From Myxococcales bacterium (lineage in GTDB: Bacteria; Myxococcota_A; Polyangia; Palsa-1104; JAEUJZ01), in assembly GCA_016794465.1 (NCBI GenBank), contig JAEUKA010000077.1, positions 1 through 64,000 on the forward strand: a stretch of DNA of 64,000 bases. The letters run 5' to 3'. The position numbers and the translations under genes are program-made. Positions 1-9,701 of this stretch are shown here, one piece after another (the first letter of the stretch is position 1; each line of letters begins with the position of its first letter). The notes beneath the pieces are model-generated. The model made no database searches, was not told the DNA's origin, and was given only the letters and a program-made list of their open reading frames with translations.

Positions 1-1299
1 GAGAGCATCGGCCTGCGCGACTTTCGCGGCATTCGGCTCGGCAAGGTGGAGGGACTCACCTCGCTCAACGTCCTCATCGGCCCCAACAACTCCGGCAAGA
101 CCGCCCTGCTGGAAGCGATGTATCTGGGCTGTGCGGTCGGCGTACGCGCGGCGATTGGTTCCAGGCTGGTGGAGCGGAATCCCATCGTTCAGCTGGCCAG
201 CTCCGACCTGCTCGGGGATCACCCGATGGCACGGGTCTGGACCAAGCACCTGCATCCAGCGCAGCGTGCTGGCCTTGGTCAGTGGATTCCGCCGAATCCG
301 CAGATAGGTCCGATCAAGCTGCTTAGTGTCAGCATTCGGCGGGCCGGAGCGGCGAAGACCTCGATCCTGCTTTCACCGCATGATCTCGCGGACAGCTGGC
401 CGGAAGAGTTCGAGCTGCAGACTGCTTTCCTAGGGGCAGATGACGCGGAAAAAGGGAAGTCCTGGGCGCTGCCGGCGCAGTGGCTTTCGTCCTTGCTACC
501 ACCCCCAGAGCCACCCAAGCGGACGGTCTACTTCTGGGACAAGCCGCTGACGTATCGATCTCGGGGGGATGCGGCTTGGTATCTGACGGGGAAGCTGCCG
601 ACTGCGGCGCATACATTTTTCTATGACGCGCAGAAGACGCTGCAGCACCTCCCGACCGAGTTTTACAACCGGATGCTGGACGCCGGGGTGAAGGGGTGGC
701 AGCAGAAGATCGCGGAGCGGGTCGGGCGGGTGCTGGGGATTGCCGAGCCGTTTCAGATCATGTTCATGCCGACCGGGCCGCAGCACGAGTGGATGCAGGG
801 CCGGATTGCTCCGGCGGACAGTCCGTCGCTGTCGATTGATGACTTTGGCGATGGCGCGCGGGCGGCGTTCAAGGTGCTGGCGCCGCTGATTGCACTGTCG
901 GAGCTGGTGACCGATGACGAGCCGGGGGTGTTCTTCTGGGAGGAGCCGGAGCTGTTCCAAAACCCGCTGACGCTGGGCCGCTTGCTCACCGAAGTGGCGG
1001 ACCTTTTGCAGAAGAAGCCGCTGCAGGTGTTTCTGGCGACCCACAGCATGGAAGTGGTGGCCAAGCTCGTCGGCCTGGTGCGCACGGGACAGCTGCCCGA
1101 AGACAAGCTGCGAACGCTGCGCACGTTCCTCCACCAAGGCGAGTTCTCCGCGACGCCGTTTTCGACTGAGGACCTAGAGCGACTGTCCAACATGGGCTTC
1201 GATCCGCGCGTGCCCGATGGGGATGCAGGCAGTCCGCTCCGCTTCCGCCTTGCCCCGGACCCCGAGGCGCCCCCGCTCGCAGAGGCTGGCGATGAATAA
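1..1299 (+). CDS. OLD/RecF-like AAA ATPase, 5' end outside window
   Basis: This ATPase belongs to the group found in OLD-family nucleases and anti-phage ATPase/TOPRIM pairs. The reading frame is open from base 1 and reads ESIGLRDFRGIRLGKVEGL before the GTG at 46, which is the usual start of RecF-like ATPases, so only a few N-terminal codons are missing. Counting from that GTG, the Walker A GPNNSGKT is at residues 12-19, a degenerate signature DDFGDGAR is near 265, Walker B FFWEEPE is near 296-302, and the switch histidine ATHS is near 330. This is a complete split-ABC ATPase without its own nuclease domain. The next gene overlaps the stop by 8 nt and supplies a TOPRIM-like partner, as in two-gene systems such as PARIS or Gabija-like pairs. 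Which named system it belongs to cannot be settled from sequence reading. Confidence 0.85.
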   Translation, partial: ESIGLRDFRGIRLGKVEGLTSLNVLIGPNNSGKTALLEAMYLGCAVGVRAAIGSRLVERNPIVQLASSDLLGDHPMARVWTKHLHPAQRAGLGQWIPPNPQIGPIKLLSVSIRRAGAAKTSILLSPHDLADSWPEEFELQTAFLGADDAEKGKSWALPAQWLSSLLPPPEPPKRTVYFWDKPLTYRSRGDAAWYLTGKLPTAAHTFFYDAQKTLQHLPTEFYNRMLDAGVKGWQQKIAERVGRVLGIAEPFQIMFMPTGPQHEWMQGRIAPADSPSLSIDDFGDGARAAFKVLAPLIALSELVTDDEPGVFFWEEPELFQNPLTLGRLLTEVADLLQKKPLQVFLATHSMEVVAKLVGLVRTGQLPEDKLRTLRTFLHQGEFSATPFSTEDLERLSNMGFDPRVPDGDAGSPLRFRLAPDPEAPPLAEAGDE

Positions 1300-2047
1300 G
1301 ATCCGTGTATTCGCCGAAGGAGCTACGGAGAAAGCGGTGGTGGACAGACTCGCGGACCGAATGCTGCTTCCCAAAAAGCAGCTGGAGGTGGTCGATTGCG
1401 GCGGGCAAGGCAGCCAGCCCCAGCTGCTGCGCGACAACATCGATTCCTTTCTGAAGTCGCAGCGGGATCTGCCGGAGTCAGTCCGGGGCTGCCTGCGGAT
1501 CTTGGTGCTGCGTGATCAGGACGATGGCGCGATCGACTCGGTCGTGACGAGCGTGCAGGATGTGCTTCGTCCCTACTTTCCCGACGTGGTGCTTGCCCCG
1601 CATCCGCAGCATGACCGGGTGTTTCGGTCGCTGGATCAGCCGTCGCTGCGGGCTGCTGTTTATGTCTCTGGGGATGCCGGGATCAATCAGTACTTCCCCG
1701 CCGTGTCCAAGCGGACGATGGATGACTGCTTGCTCTTGCTGGCGCTTGGCATGGAGACGGCGAAAAAGATGCTCGATCCGTCGCGCCAGCTGGGAGCCGA
1801 TCGCCTGATCGCCAAAGTGACGAGGGAGATTCCCGACCTCTTGGCGCAAAACGGCATGACGCCCTTTGTTGCGAGCAAAGATCACCTTCGGTTTTACTCC
1901 GCGCTGCTGGGCATCTCGACCTCGCCAGCGTCTTTTGCCAGGAATGTGATCGCCTATGCGGACTTGCCATCGCTGCGCTCCCACTTTGCGGGGCTGCTGG
2001 CGGCGGTGGACGCCCTTTCCGATCCGGCCTTGGGCGGTGCGTGCTAG
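1292..2047 (+). CDS. TOPRIM-like (DUF4276/OLD-type) nuclease partner
   Basis: The start is the ATG at 1292, which overlaps the ATPase stop by 8 nt. A longer frame back to 1217 would lie wholly inside the ATPase gene. The 251-residue protein opens with RVFAEGATEKAVVDRL, where E9-G10 fits the TOPRIM catalytic glutamate. A hydrophobic strand, ILVLRDQDDG, then gives the DxD pair at residues 75 and 77. These are the metal-binding signatures of OLD-type and DUF4276 TOPRIM domains. The rest is helical and unassigned. By analogy with AAA-15/TOPRIM pairs, it would be the nuclease or effector activated by the ATPase. That role is inferred from gene order and the two motifs. It could also be a degenerate TOPRIM fold without nuclease activity. 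Confidence 0.65.
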   Translation: MNKIRVFAEGATEKAVVDRLADRMLLPKKQLEVVDCGGQGSQPQLLRDNIDSFLKSQRDLPESVRGCLRILVLRDQDDGAIDSVVTSVQDVLRPYFPDVVLAPHPQHDRVFRSLDQPSLRAAVYVSGDAGINQYFPAVSKRTMDDCLLLLALGMETAKKMLDPSRQLGADRLIAKVTREIPDLLAQNGMTPFVASKDHLRFYSALLGISTSPASFARNVIAYADLPSLRSHFAGLLAAVDALSDPALGGAC

Positions 2048-2075
2048 AGACAAGGGCGGGAGCGAGGGACTAGCG

Positions 2076-2447
2076 ATGACTCAGCAGATTGATCCGGCGC
2101 TGCTGGCGGCGTTTCGGCGGGCGGTGCGGGCGAACATTCAGCGGGAGATTGTGGAGGAGCGGGCGGAGGCCGAGCAGACTCGCGCAGAAGTGCTGGCACA
2201 GCTGGCGGAGGTGATGGCTGAGGCGCGGCAGCGGGGCTTTGCGGGGCAGGTGTGGCTGTTCGGCTCGTTTGCGTGGGGGCTCCCCGGCGAGCGCAGCGAC
2301 ATCGACCTGATCATCGAAGGGGACGGGGCCGATGAGCTAGCCTCGCAGGTCTGGCGGAGCTGCAATCGTCCCGTTCACTCCATGACCTTCGCGCAAGCGC
2401 CGCCGAGCCTGGCCGAGCGCGTCCGCAGAGACGGAGTGCCCCTATGA
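2076..2447 (+). CDS. mntA: MntA-type nucleotidyltransferase antitoxin
   Basis: The minimal nucleotidyltransferase of the HepT-MntA toxin-antitoxin family neutralises its HEPN partner by AMPylating it. The signature GSX10DXD is present exactly: GSFAWG, then SDIDL, preceded by the strand QVWLF. The start is the ATG at 2076 (123 aa), with a purine-rich GGGAGCGAGG upstream. An upstream frame from 1956 overlaps the TOPRIM gene and lacks similarity to the family. An N-terminal helix of about 45 residues rich in Glu, Ala and Arg precedes the catalytic core. The stop overlaps the hepT start by 4 nt (ATGA), so the two proteins are translationally coupled. A gap of 28 nt separates it from the TOPRIM gene, so all four genes may share one transcript. 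Confidence 0.85.
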   Translation: MTQQIDPALLAAFRRAVRANIQREIVEERAEAEQTRAEVLAQLAEVMAEARQRGFAGQVWLFGSFAWGLPGERSDIDLIIEGDGADELASQVWRSCNRPVHSMTFAQAPPSLAERVRRDGVPL

Positions 2448-2929
2448 CGCCACCTCTCCACCGAGCAGAAGAGGCCCGAGTCGCCCAGCTTCGCGCCGAG
2501 CTGCTGCGCGACTGGGCTGCGGTCAAGAGCCACCGAGATGGCGCATTGTCAGAAGATCCTCGGATGGCACGGACTTCACAAGCCTTCGTCGCGATGTCCC
2601 TAGACCACGCCTATCAGGCGTTCGAGACAATCCTTTTGCGAATCGAGCGCAGTCTGGGGCTGCGTGAGCGCAAAGAAGAGAAGTGGCATCGCAACCTGCT
2701 CGCAGACGCTGCGATGGGGCTGCCGGGGATTCGACCTCCGGTGTATCCGAGCGCAGTGGAGCCGTTGTGGGATCAGATCCTCAAGTTTCGGCACTTTTTT
2801 CGGCATGCGTACACGGTTCAGCTTGATCCGAAGCTGCTGATGGAAAATGCAGCGCGGCTTCACGAAGCGGTCGAAGCCACGGAGCCCTTCCTGCTCGCGC
2901 TGGTGAACAGCTTGCTGGAGCCTGGCTGA
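2444..2929 (+). CDS. hepT: HepT-type HEPN ribonuclease toxin
   Basis: This is a 161-residue HEPN protein. The RX4HXY motif typical of HepT toxins is seen as RHFFRHAY in the second half, preceded by a helix with DQILKFRH. HEPN toxins cleave RNA through this Arg/His pair, and MntA modifies the tyrosine to silence them. The ATG at 2444 overlaps the mntA stop by 4 nt. Antitoxin-first order is common for this pair. The protein is somewhat longer than minimal HepT, with an extra N-terminal helix. Its distance of 135 nt from the next gene suggests that the cassette ends here. Confidence 0.85.
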   Translation: MTPPLHRAEEARVAQLRAELLRDWAAVKSHRDGALSEDPRMARTSQAFVAMSLDHAYQAFETILLRIERSLGLRERKEEKWHRNLLADAAMGLPGIRPPVYPSAVEPLWDQILKFRHFFRHAYTVQLDPKLLMENAARLHEAVEATEPFLLALVNSLLEPG

Positions 2930-3064
2930 CCGGGTGTGTGGTTGGGGCTTGACCTTTTGGGAAAGCCTGGGGGAATTTCCCCACTCCTACGGGCGCGGAA
3001 AAGACTGCACTATTCGTTCACCCTATTGCGGGTTTTCGTCCCGAACGTTCTTAGGAGTATCCCG

Positions 3065-4963
<1,899 letters not shown>

Positions 4964-4972
4964 TGTGACCGG

Positions 4973-5437
4973 ATGAGTGCTCCCAAGGGTGAAGGCAAAA
5001 AGGTGCTGCTGCGCAACAGCCGGGCGCGACATGACTACTTCATCGAGGAGACGCTGGAAGCGGGCATGGTGCTGGTCGGCTCGGAGGTCAAGTCGCTGCG
5101 GGACGGCAAGGCGAGCCTCAATGAGGCCTATGCCAAGGTCGAAGCCGGCGAGGTCTTCCTGGTCGATATGCAGGTCACGGAGTGGGCGTTTGCCAACCGC
5201 TTCAACCACTCGCCGCGCCGACCCCGCAAGCTGCTGCTTCACAAGGCCGAGATCAAAAAGCTCGACGATGCGACCGCCAAGCAGGGCTATACGCTGCTGC
5301 CGCTGGAGGTCTATCTGTCGAGCGGCAAGATCAAGGTCCTCATCGGCCTGGGCAAGGGCAAGAAGCACTTCGACAAGCGCGAAGACCAAAAAGAGAAAGA
5401 CGCCAAGCTCGACATCAAGCGGGCAATGCGTCGCTAG
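4973..5437 (+). CDS. smpB: SsrA-binding protein SmpB
   Basis: SmpB binds tmRNA and carries it to stalled ribosomes for trans-translation. The 154-residue protein has the family landmarks: ARHDYFIEETLEAG, then GSEVKSLRDG, then the RNA-binding NHSPRRPRKLLLH, and LGKGKKHFDKRE leading into a basic C-terminal tail (DIKRAMRR). That tail is the part that inserts into the empty mRNA channel. The gene starts 9 nt after the radical SAM stop and is probably cotranscribed with it. The link looks positional rather than functional. No ssrA (tmRNA) gene was seen nearby. Confidence 0.97.
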   Translation: MSAPKGEGKKVLLRNSRARHDYFIEETLEAGMVLVGSEVKSLRDGKASLNEAYAKVEAGEVFLVDMQVTEWAFANRFNHSPRRPRKLLLHKAEIKKLDDATAKQGYTLLPLEVYLSSGKIKVLIGLGKGKKHFDKREDQKEKDAKLDIKRAMRR

Positions 5438-5462
5438 CGCGTCGACACCAAGAGCGATGCCG

Positions 5463-5846
5463 CTAGCGCGTCATTTTGGCCGCGATCTGGAAGAAGCCCA
5501 GGATCTGCGACTCGGAGTCGGAGATGAGGACCTCGATGCCGTCTTGTCGTGAGTGGCGGCTGACCTGGAGCGTGCCGGCGGCGGTCTGGGTCAGCACGCC
5601 CTGGCGCCGATAGCCTCGGAGCATGCGCGGTCGCATCTCCGCGATGAGCGTCTCGAAGCCGGGATCGGTGCGGGGTGGCGCAAGCCGCAGGTCGGTGAGA
5701 AGGAAGCGACCGGTGCGGCCTGCTCGGTCCATCGCTTCGACGACGCGCTCGTACTGAACCCGCGCCTCGGTGAGGCTGACAAACGGGGCCGCCGTGCGGA
5801 TCATGCGGATGAGTGAAACCGGCGGCAGCTCTTCCGCCGTCATCAC
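5463..5846 (-). CDS. Small STAS-like hypothetical protein
   Basis: This 127-residue protein was not assigned to a named family. The layout is an N-terminal strand, a helix (EARVQYERVVEAMDRAG), a strand RFLLTDLRLAP, a helix, and a C-terminal amphipathic segment. It resembles SpoIIAA/STAS-like proteins common in myxobacteria, but no diagnostic residue was identified. The start is GTG at 5846 or ATG at 5843; no clear ribosome-binding site separates them. The gene lies tail-to-tail with smpB, 25 nt apart. Confidence 0.55.
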   Translation of the reverse strand: MMTAEELPPVSLIRMIRTAAPFVSLTEARVQYERVVEAMDRAGRTGRFLLTDLRLAPPRTDPGFETLIAEMRPRMLRGYRRQGVLTQTAAGTLQVSRHSRQDGIEVLISDSESQILGFFQIAAKMTR

Positions 5847-5880
5847 AAAGTGGGCTGTCCGAAGGAGCTCTTTGATGGCT

Positions 5881-5897
5881 GGGGCCGGAATGGCCCC
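5881..5897. other. Short GC-rich inverted repeat
   Basis: GGGGCC and GGCCCC flank a 5-nt loop. It lies between the end of the cysteine-rich lipoprotein gene and the start of the STAS-like gene, both on the minus strand. No T-tract follows in either direction, so it may be a weak terminator or an mRNA leader hairpin. Confidence 0.3.
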
Positions 5898-5947
5898 ATG
5901 TTACACGAGGAGGGGAGGGCTACGCAGCGTGGGGAAAAGTCGCTGCG

Positions 5948-7438
5948 CTAGTTCCAGGCCGGCGCTTCGCCATCGGGGCCGCACTTGCCGGACATACAGA
6001 CCTGGCCGTTGCCACAGTCGGTGTCGGCGGTGCAGGTCCGGGCCGGTGAGAACTTGCAGGTGCCGGTGTCGCACTTCTCCGCGAACGGACAGCTGCTGGT
6101 GTACGAGCAGGTGATGTTCGAGGCGCAGCGACCGCTCACACACTTCAGACCGCTACAGTCCGAGTCGTAGGTGCAGGTGTTGTGGATGCGCGAGCAGCAG
6201 CCGCGAGCCGACGAGCCATAGGCCTTGCAGCGCGAGGTCGAGCAGGTGTTGCTGTAGCCCGCCGCGCAGGTCGGATAGCCGGTGCCCGAGCACATCCCCG
6301 AGCAGTAGCTGCTGCGACCGGCTTTGTTGATGCTCTTGGCGTAGTAGCCGAAGCCGCACTCGATGTCCGCCTCGGCATAGACCGACGAGGTTCCGACGTT
6401 GAGGCAGTGCCCGTTCACGCACGCATAGCCGACACTGTAGTTGGTGCAGCTGTAGTTGGTGGTGCAGTCACGGCTACCGGGGATGAGCTTGCAGGTGCCG
6501 GATGCGGAGTCGCAGGTGTAGTCGTTGCCGCAGTCGCTCCAGCTGTTGCAGTAGCTGCCAATCAGGTCCACGCAGCGAGCCTTGCGACAGCCGGCGCCGA
6601 TCGGGCAAGCCGAGTTCGCAAAGCCGTGGGACTCAGCCGGGCAGGCGACGATCGCGCACTTGTTGCTCTGGCAGAACTGGCCGATCGGGCAGTCGGTGGT
6701 GGCGACGCAGGCGCCGCCGGGAGGCGTGTTGGTGCAGACGCCCGACTTGCAGGCCTCATCGGTGTTGCACTCGCTGGTCTTGGTGCAGCGGGTCGCGACG
6801 GTACACTTGTTCGAGACGCAGATCTTGCCCGAGCCGAACGGACAGTCGTAGTCGGCGCAGCACTCCGAGCAGCCGGCGACGCCAGTACACTCGCGGTAGG
6901 GCCGGTTGCACGAGATGTCGCACATGCCGCTGTAACAGGCCGTGACGCCGTTCGGGTCGGTCGGGCAGGGGTCGCAGCGGGTGCCGCAGGTCTTGACATC
7001 GTCCGAGCGAACGCAGGTGCCGGCACAGTCATGTGACTGCGAGTCACAGGTGCACTTGTGCGTCGAGATGTCACACGCTTCGTTCTTGCCGCAGTCAGGG
7101 TTGGCGCCACAGCCGGGCTTGCACGCGCCGCTGTTGAGATCGCAGTAGTAGTTCTTGCCGCAGCCGCCTTCTTTGCGGCAGTCGCCGACTTGGTCTTTGC
7201 ACCCACCACCGACGCACTGCTGCCGATCGCCGCACTTGTTGTCGCAGCGGCCGCAGTGGTCAAGCGACGTGGCGGTGTCGACGCAGCTTGTGCCGCAGCG
7301 GAACTGGCCGCTCATACAGCCGGTGGTGTCGCCATCCCACACCGACATCATGTCTTCGAGCGCTGGCGGTGGATTGGGATCGCTACAGCTTGTCACGAGG
7401 GCACACAGCGTGCCGAGGATCAGGTTCTTCCAGTTCAT
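5948..7438 (-). CDS. Cysteine-rich secreted lipoprotein
   Basis: This 496-residue lipoprotein has a short signal peptide ending in the lipobox VTSC (Cys18). The mature part is very rich in cysteine, spaced as many short modules such as CGxCDxxC, CxxGxC and DCPIGQFC, which suggest a string of small disulfide-bonded knots. No enzymatic motif is visible. Proteins of this style are frequent in Myxococcota and are often misnamed in databases. The gene is 25 nt downstream of the repeat lipoprotein 7464-9587 on the same strand, so the two may be cotranscribed and both displayed at the cell surface. Confidence 0.7.
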   Translation of the reverse strand: MNWKNLILGTLCALVTSCSDPNPPPALEDMMSVWDGDTTGCMSGQFRCGTSCVDTATSLDHCGRCDNKCGDRQQCVGGGCKDQVGDCRKEGGCGKNYYCDLNSGACKPGCGANPDCGKNEACDISTHKCTCDSQSHDCAGTCVRSDDVKTCGTRCDPCPTDPNGVTACYSGMCDISCNRPYRECTGVAGCSECCADYDCPFGSGKICVSNKCTVATRCTKTSECNTDEACKSGVCTNTPPGGACVATTDCPIGQFCQSNKCAIVACPAESHGFANSACPIGAGCRKARCVDLIGSYCNSWSDCGNDYTCDSASGTCKLIPGSRDCTTNYSCTNYSVGYACVNGHCLNVGTSSVYAEADIECGFGYYAKSINKAGRSSYCSGMCSGTGYPTCAAGYSNTCSTSRCKAYGSSARGCCSRIHNTCTYDSDCSGLKCVSGRCASNITCSYTSSCPFAEKCDTGTCKFSPARTCTADTDCGNGQVCMSGKCGPDGEAPAWN

Positions 7439-7463
7439 GTCATGCCTCTTTCCAGCAAAGGGT

Positions 7464-9164
7464 CTACGGTTTGCCAGCCGGGCAGCCCACCAGGAGAGTC
7501 GACTGGCAAGGCAGCGGACTCGACGTGGAGCAGTAGTAGCTGGGGTTGTAAAAGACGCTGTAGTAGCCGGCGAACAGCTCGCCTTGGTAGGTCGCCTCGC
7601 CGCTGTCTTTGAACGACGGCATGCTGCGCGAGCTGCCGCCCTTTTCGGTGAAGGACAGGCTGCCTCGGTTGGCGGCGTCGGGGATGGCGCTGCCGTCGCG
7701 GGTCAGCTTGCCCGACACCTGGACGGTCTTGGCGTCGAAGTCGAGCGAGCCCGAGGTCCCGAGCACGATCTCAGCGCGCAGCACCGCCGACTGACACGGC
7801 AGTACCGAGCTAGACGAGCAGTAGTAGCTCGGCTGGTAGCTTACGTCGTAGGTGCCGGCAAAGATCTCGCCTTGGTAGGTCGTCTCGCCCGCGTCCTTGA
7901 AGGACGGCATCGCCAGGCTGCCGCCATCTTTTTGGACGAAGGTCAGGTTGCCTCGGCTGGAGCTGTCGGGCACCTTCTGGCCGTTCTTGGTCAGCTTGCC
8001 GGAGACTTGGACGGTCTTGGCATCGAAGTCGAGCGAGCCCGAGGTCCCGAGCGCGACCGCCTTGCGCAGGCGCAGTCGCTGGCAGGGAATCGGGCCTCCC
8101 GTCGAGCAGTAATAGGACGGGGCGTAGGTGATGTCGTAGGTGCCGGAAAAGACCTCGCCCTGGTAGGTGGCTTCGCCGGTGTCCTTGAACGCGGGCATCG
8201 TGATGGCGTTGCCGTCGGACTGCTCGAACGTCAGCGCGCCGCGATTGGAGCCGTTTGGGACGGAGGCGCCGTTCTTGGTCAGCTTGCCGGAGACTTGGAC
8301 GGTCTTGAGGTCAAAGTCGAGCGAGCCCGAGGTGCTGACCGCGAGTCCGGAGCGCAGTCGCAGGTTGCCGCAGGGCAGGACGCCGCCCGCCGAGCAGTAG
8401 TAGCTCTTGACGTAGAGCACGTCGTAGGTGCCGACGAACAGCTCGCCTTGGTAGGTGGCGTCGCCCATGTCCTTGAACGCGGCCATGTTGCGGGTGCTGC
8501 CTTGCTTCAGCTCGAAGGACAGGCTGCCTCGGTTGGCGCCATCGGGGACAGCCTGGCCGTTCTTGGTCACCCGGCCCGAGATCTGCACCGTCTTTACGTC
8601 GAAGTCGAGCGAGCCTGAGGTGCCCAGGGCCACGCCTTGGCGGATCACAATCGCCTGGCAGGGCAGGGGCCCGCGCTCGCTGCAGTAGGAGCTCTGCTGG
8701 TAGCGAATGTCGTAGGTGCCGGCGAAGACCTCGCCTTGATAGGTGGCGTCGCCCATGTCCTTGAACGACGGCATCGCGCGCGAGCCGCCTTGCTTGCTCT
8801 CGAACACGAGGTAGCCTCGGTTGACGCCGTCGGGCACTGCGGAGCTGTTCTTGGTGAGCTTGCCAGAGACTTGGACCGTCTTGACATCGAAGTCGAGCGA
8901 GCCCGAGACGCTGAGCGTCACACCTTCGCGCAGCAGCCAGCGCTGACAGGGAAGCGGCGTGCTCGACGAACAGTAGCTGGACGGCTGGTAGTAGATGTCG
9001 TAGGTGCCGGCGAACACGCTGCCTTGGTAGGTGGTGTCGCCGGTGTCCTTGAACGACGGCATCGTGCGCGAGCCGCCTTGCTTGTTCTCGAAGACGAGGT
9101 AGCCCCGGTTGGTGCCGTCGGCGACCGCTGCGCCGTTCTTGGTCAGCTTGCCGGAGACTTGGAC
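7464..9164 (-). repeat. Coding tandem repeat, 288-nt period, six copies
   Basis: The repeats are visible at DNA level. For example, TCGAAG begins at 7735 and again at 8023, exactly 288 nt apart. Unit boundaries on the minus strand are about 9164, 8876, 8588, 8300, 8012 and 7724, with the last unit cut to about 261 nt by the stop codon. The strong nucleotide identity between units suggests recent duplication or gene conversion. Confidence 0.85.
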
Positions 9165-9587
9165 CACCTTGGCGTCCAGGTCGTAGCTGCCGCTGGTGGT
9201 GAAGGGAACGCGGGTCATGCACTCGGGCTGGTTGCCACCGACGCACTTGCTCTCGACGCAGGTGGCGCCGTTTTCGCACTTGACGCCGCACTTGCCGCAG
9301 TTCATCGCGTCCGAGGTCAGCTCGACGCAGGCTCGGCCACAGGCGCTCTGGGTACCGGCACAGCTGTCGCTGCACTGACCGGAGCTACAGACGAGAGGAT
9401 TGGCGCAGCTGTTGCCGCAGCTGCCGCAGTTGTTGGGATCGGTTTTGTCGCTGATGCACTCGCCGTTGCACTCGGACAGTCCGCTGCCGCACTTGCTGAC
9501 CGGCTCGGCACAGCCCAGCAGCCCGGATGTCACGAAAAGCAGCGCCGCCGCAAAGCCAGGCGCCAGGTAGGCACTTGTTCGCTTCAT
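7464..9587 (-). CDS. Lipoprotein with six 96-residue tandem repeats
   Basis: The start is the ATG at 9587 (MKRTSAYLAP), with AGGT upstream; an in-frame extension to 9653 is not supported. The signal peptide ends in the lipobox LLGC. Two CGSCGNSC-type cysteine modules follow (about residues 30-110). Six near-identical repeats then run to the C-terminus. Each begins VQVSGKLTKNG, continues through MPSFKDxGDxTYQG and FAGTYDIxY, and ends PLPCQ...SGSLDFDxKT. Each carries two cysteines and looks like a beta-sandwich of carboxypeptidase-regulatory type. The sixth repeat stops before the SGSLDF segment. 707 residues in total. Function unknown; an extracellular binding or structural role is the simplest guess. 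Confidence 0.75.
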   Translation of the reverse strand: MKRTSAYLAPGFAAALLFVTSGLLGCAEPVSKCGSGLSECNGECISDKTDPNNCGSCGNSCANPLVCSSGQCSDSCAGTQSACGRACVELTSDAMNCGKCGVKCENGATCVESKCVGGNQPECMTRVPFTTSGSYDLDAKVVQVSGKLTKNGAAVADGTNRGYLVFENKQGGSRTMPSFKDTGDTTYQGSVFAGTYDIYYQPSSYCSSSTPLPCQRWLLREGVTLSVSGSLDFDVKTVQVSGKLTKNSSAVPDGVNRGYLVFESKQGGSRAMPSFKDMGDATYQGEVFAGTYDIRYQQSSYCSERGPLPCQAIVIRQGVALGTSGSLDFDVKTVQISGRVTKNGQAVPDGANRGSLSFELKQGSTRNMAAFKDMGDATYQGELFVGTYDVLYVKSYYCSAGGVLPCGNLRLRSGLAVSTSGSLDFDLKTVQVSGKLTKNGASVPNGSNRGALTFEQSDGNAITMPAFKDTGEATYQGEVFSGTYDITYAPSYYCSTGGPIPCQRLRLRKAVALGTSGSLDFDAKTVQVSGKLTKNGQKVPDSSSRGNLTFVQKDGGSLAMPSFKDAGETTYQGEIFAGTYDVSYQPSYYCSSSSVLPCQSAVLRAEIVLGTSGSLDFDAKTVQVSGKLTRDGSAIPDAANRGSLSFTEKGGSSRSMPSFKDSGEATYQGELFAGYYSVFYNPSYYCSTSSPLPCQSTLLVGCPAGKP

Positions 9588-9701
9588 GAAAAGACCTCGA
9601 TATTTGTAGGTGGATTGGCGCGCAGTGTGTACCAAGGTGGTATGGTCACACAACCCTCTTGCGAAGCGGGACGACTGGTTGGGCTCGCTAGGCTGGGCTT
9701 G

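Noticed and set aside
2966..2979. GGGGGAATTTCCCC as a terminator after hepT
   Set aside because: The stem would be about four GC pairs with an imperfect centre and no T-run; it may be a chance palindrome.
7464..9164. Regular repeats considered as a CRISPR array or mobile repeat
   Set aside because: The 288-nt units are in frame and encode a continuous protein; there are no short repeats with unique spacers.
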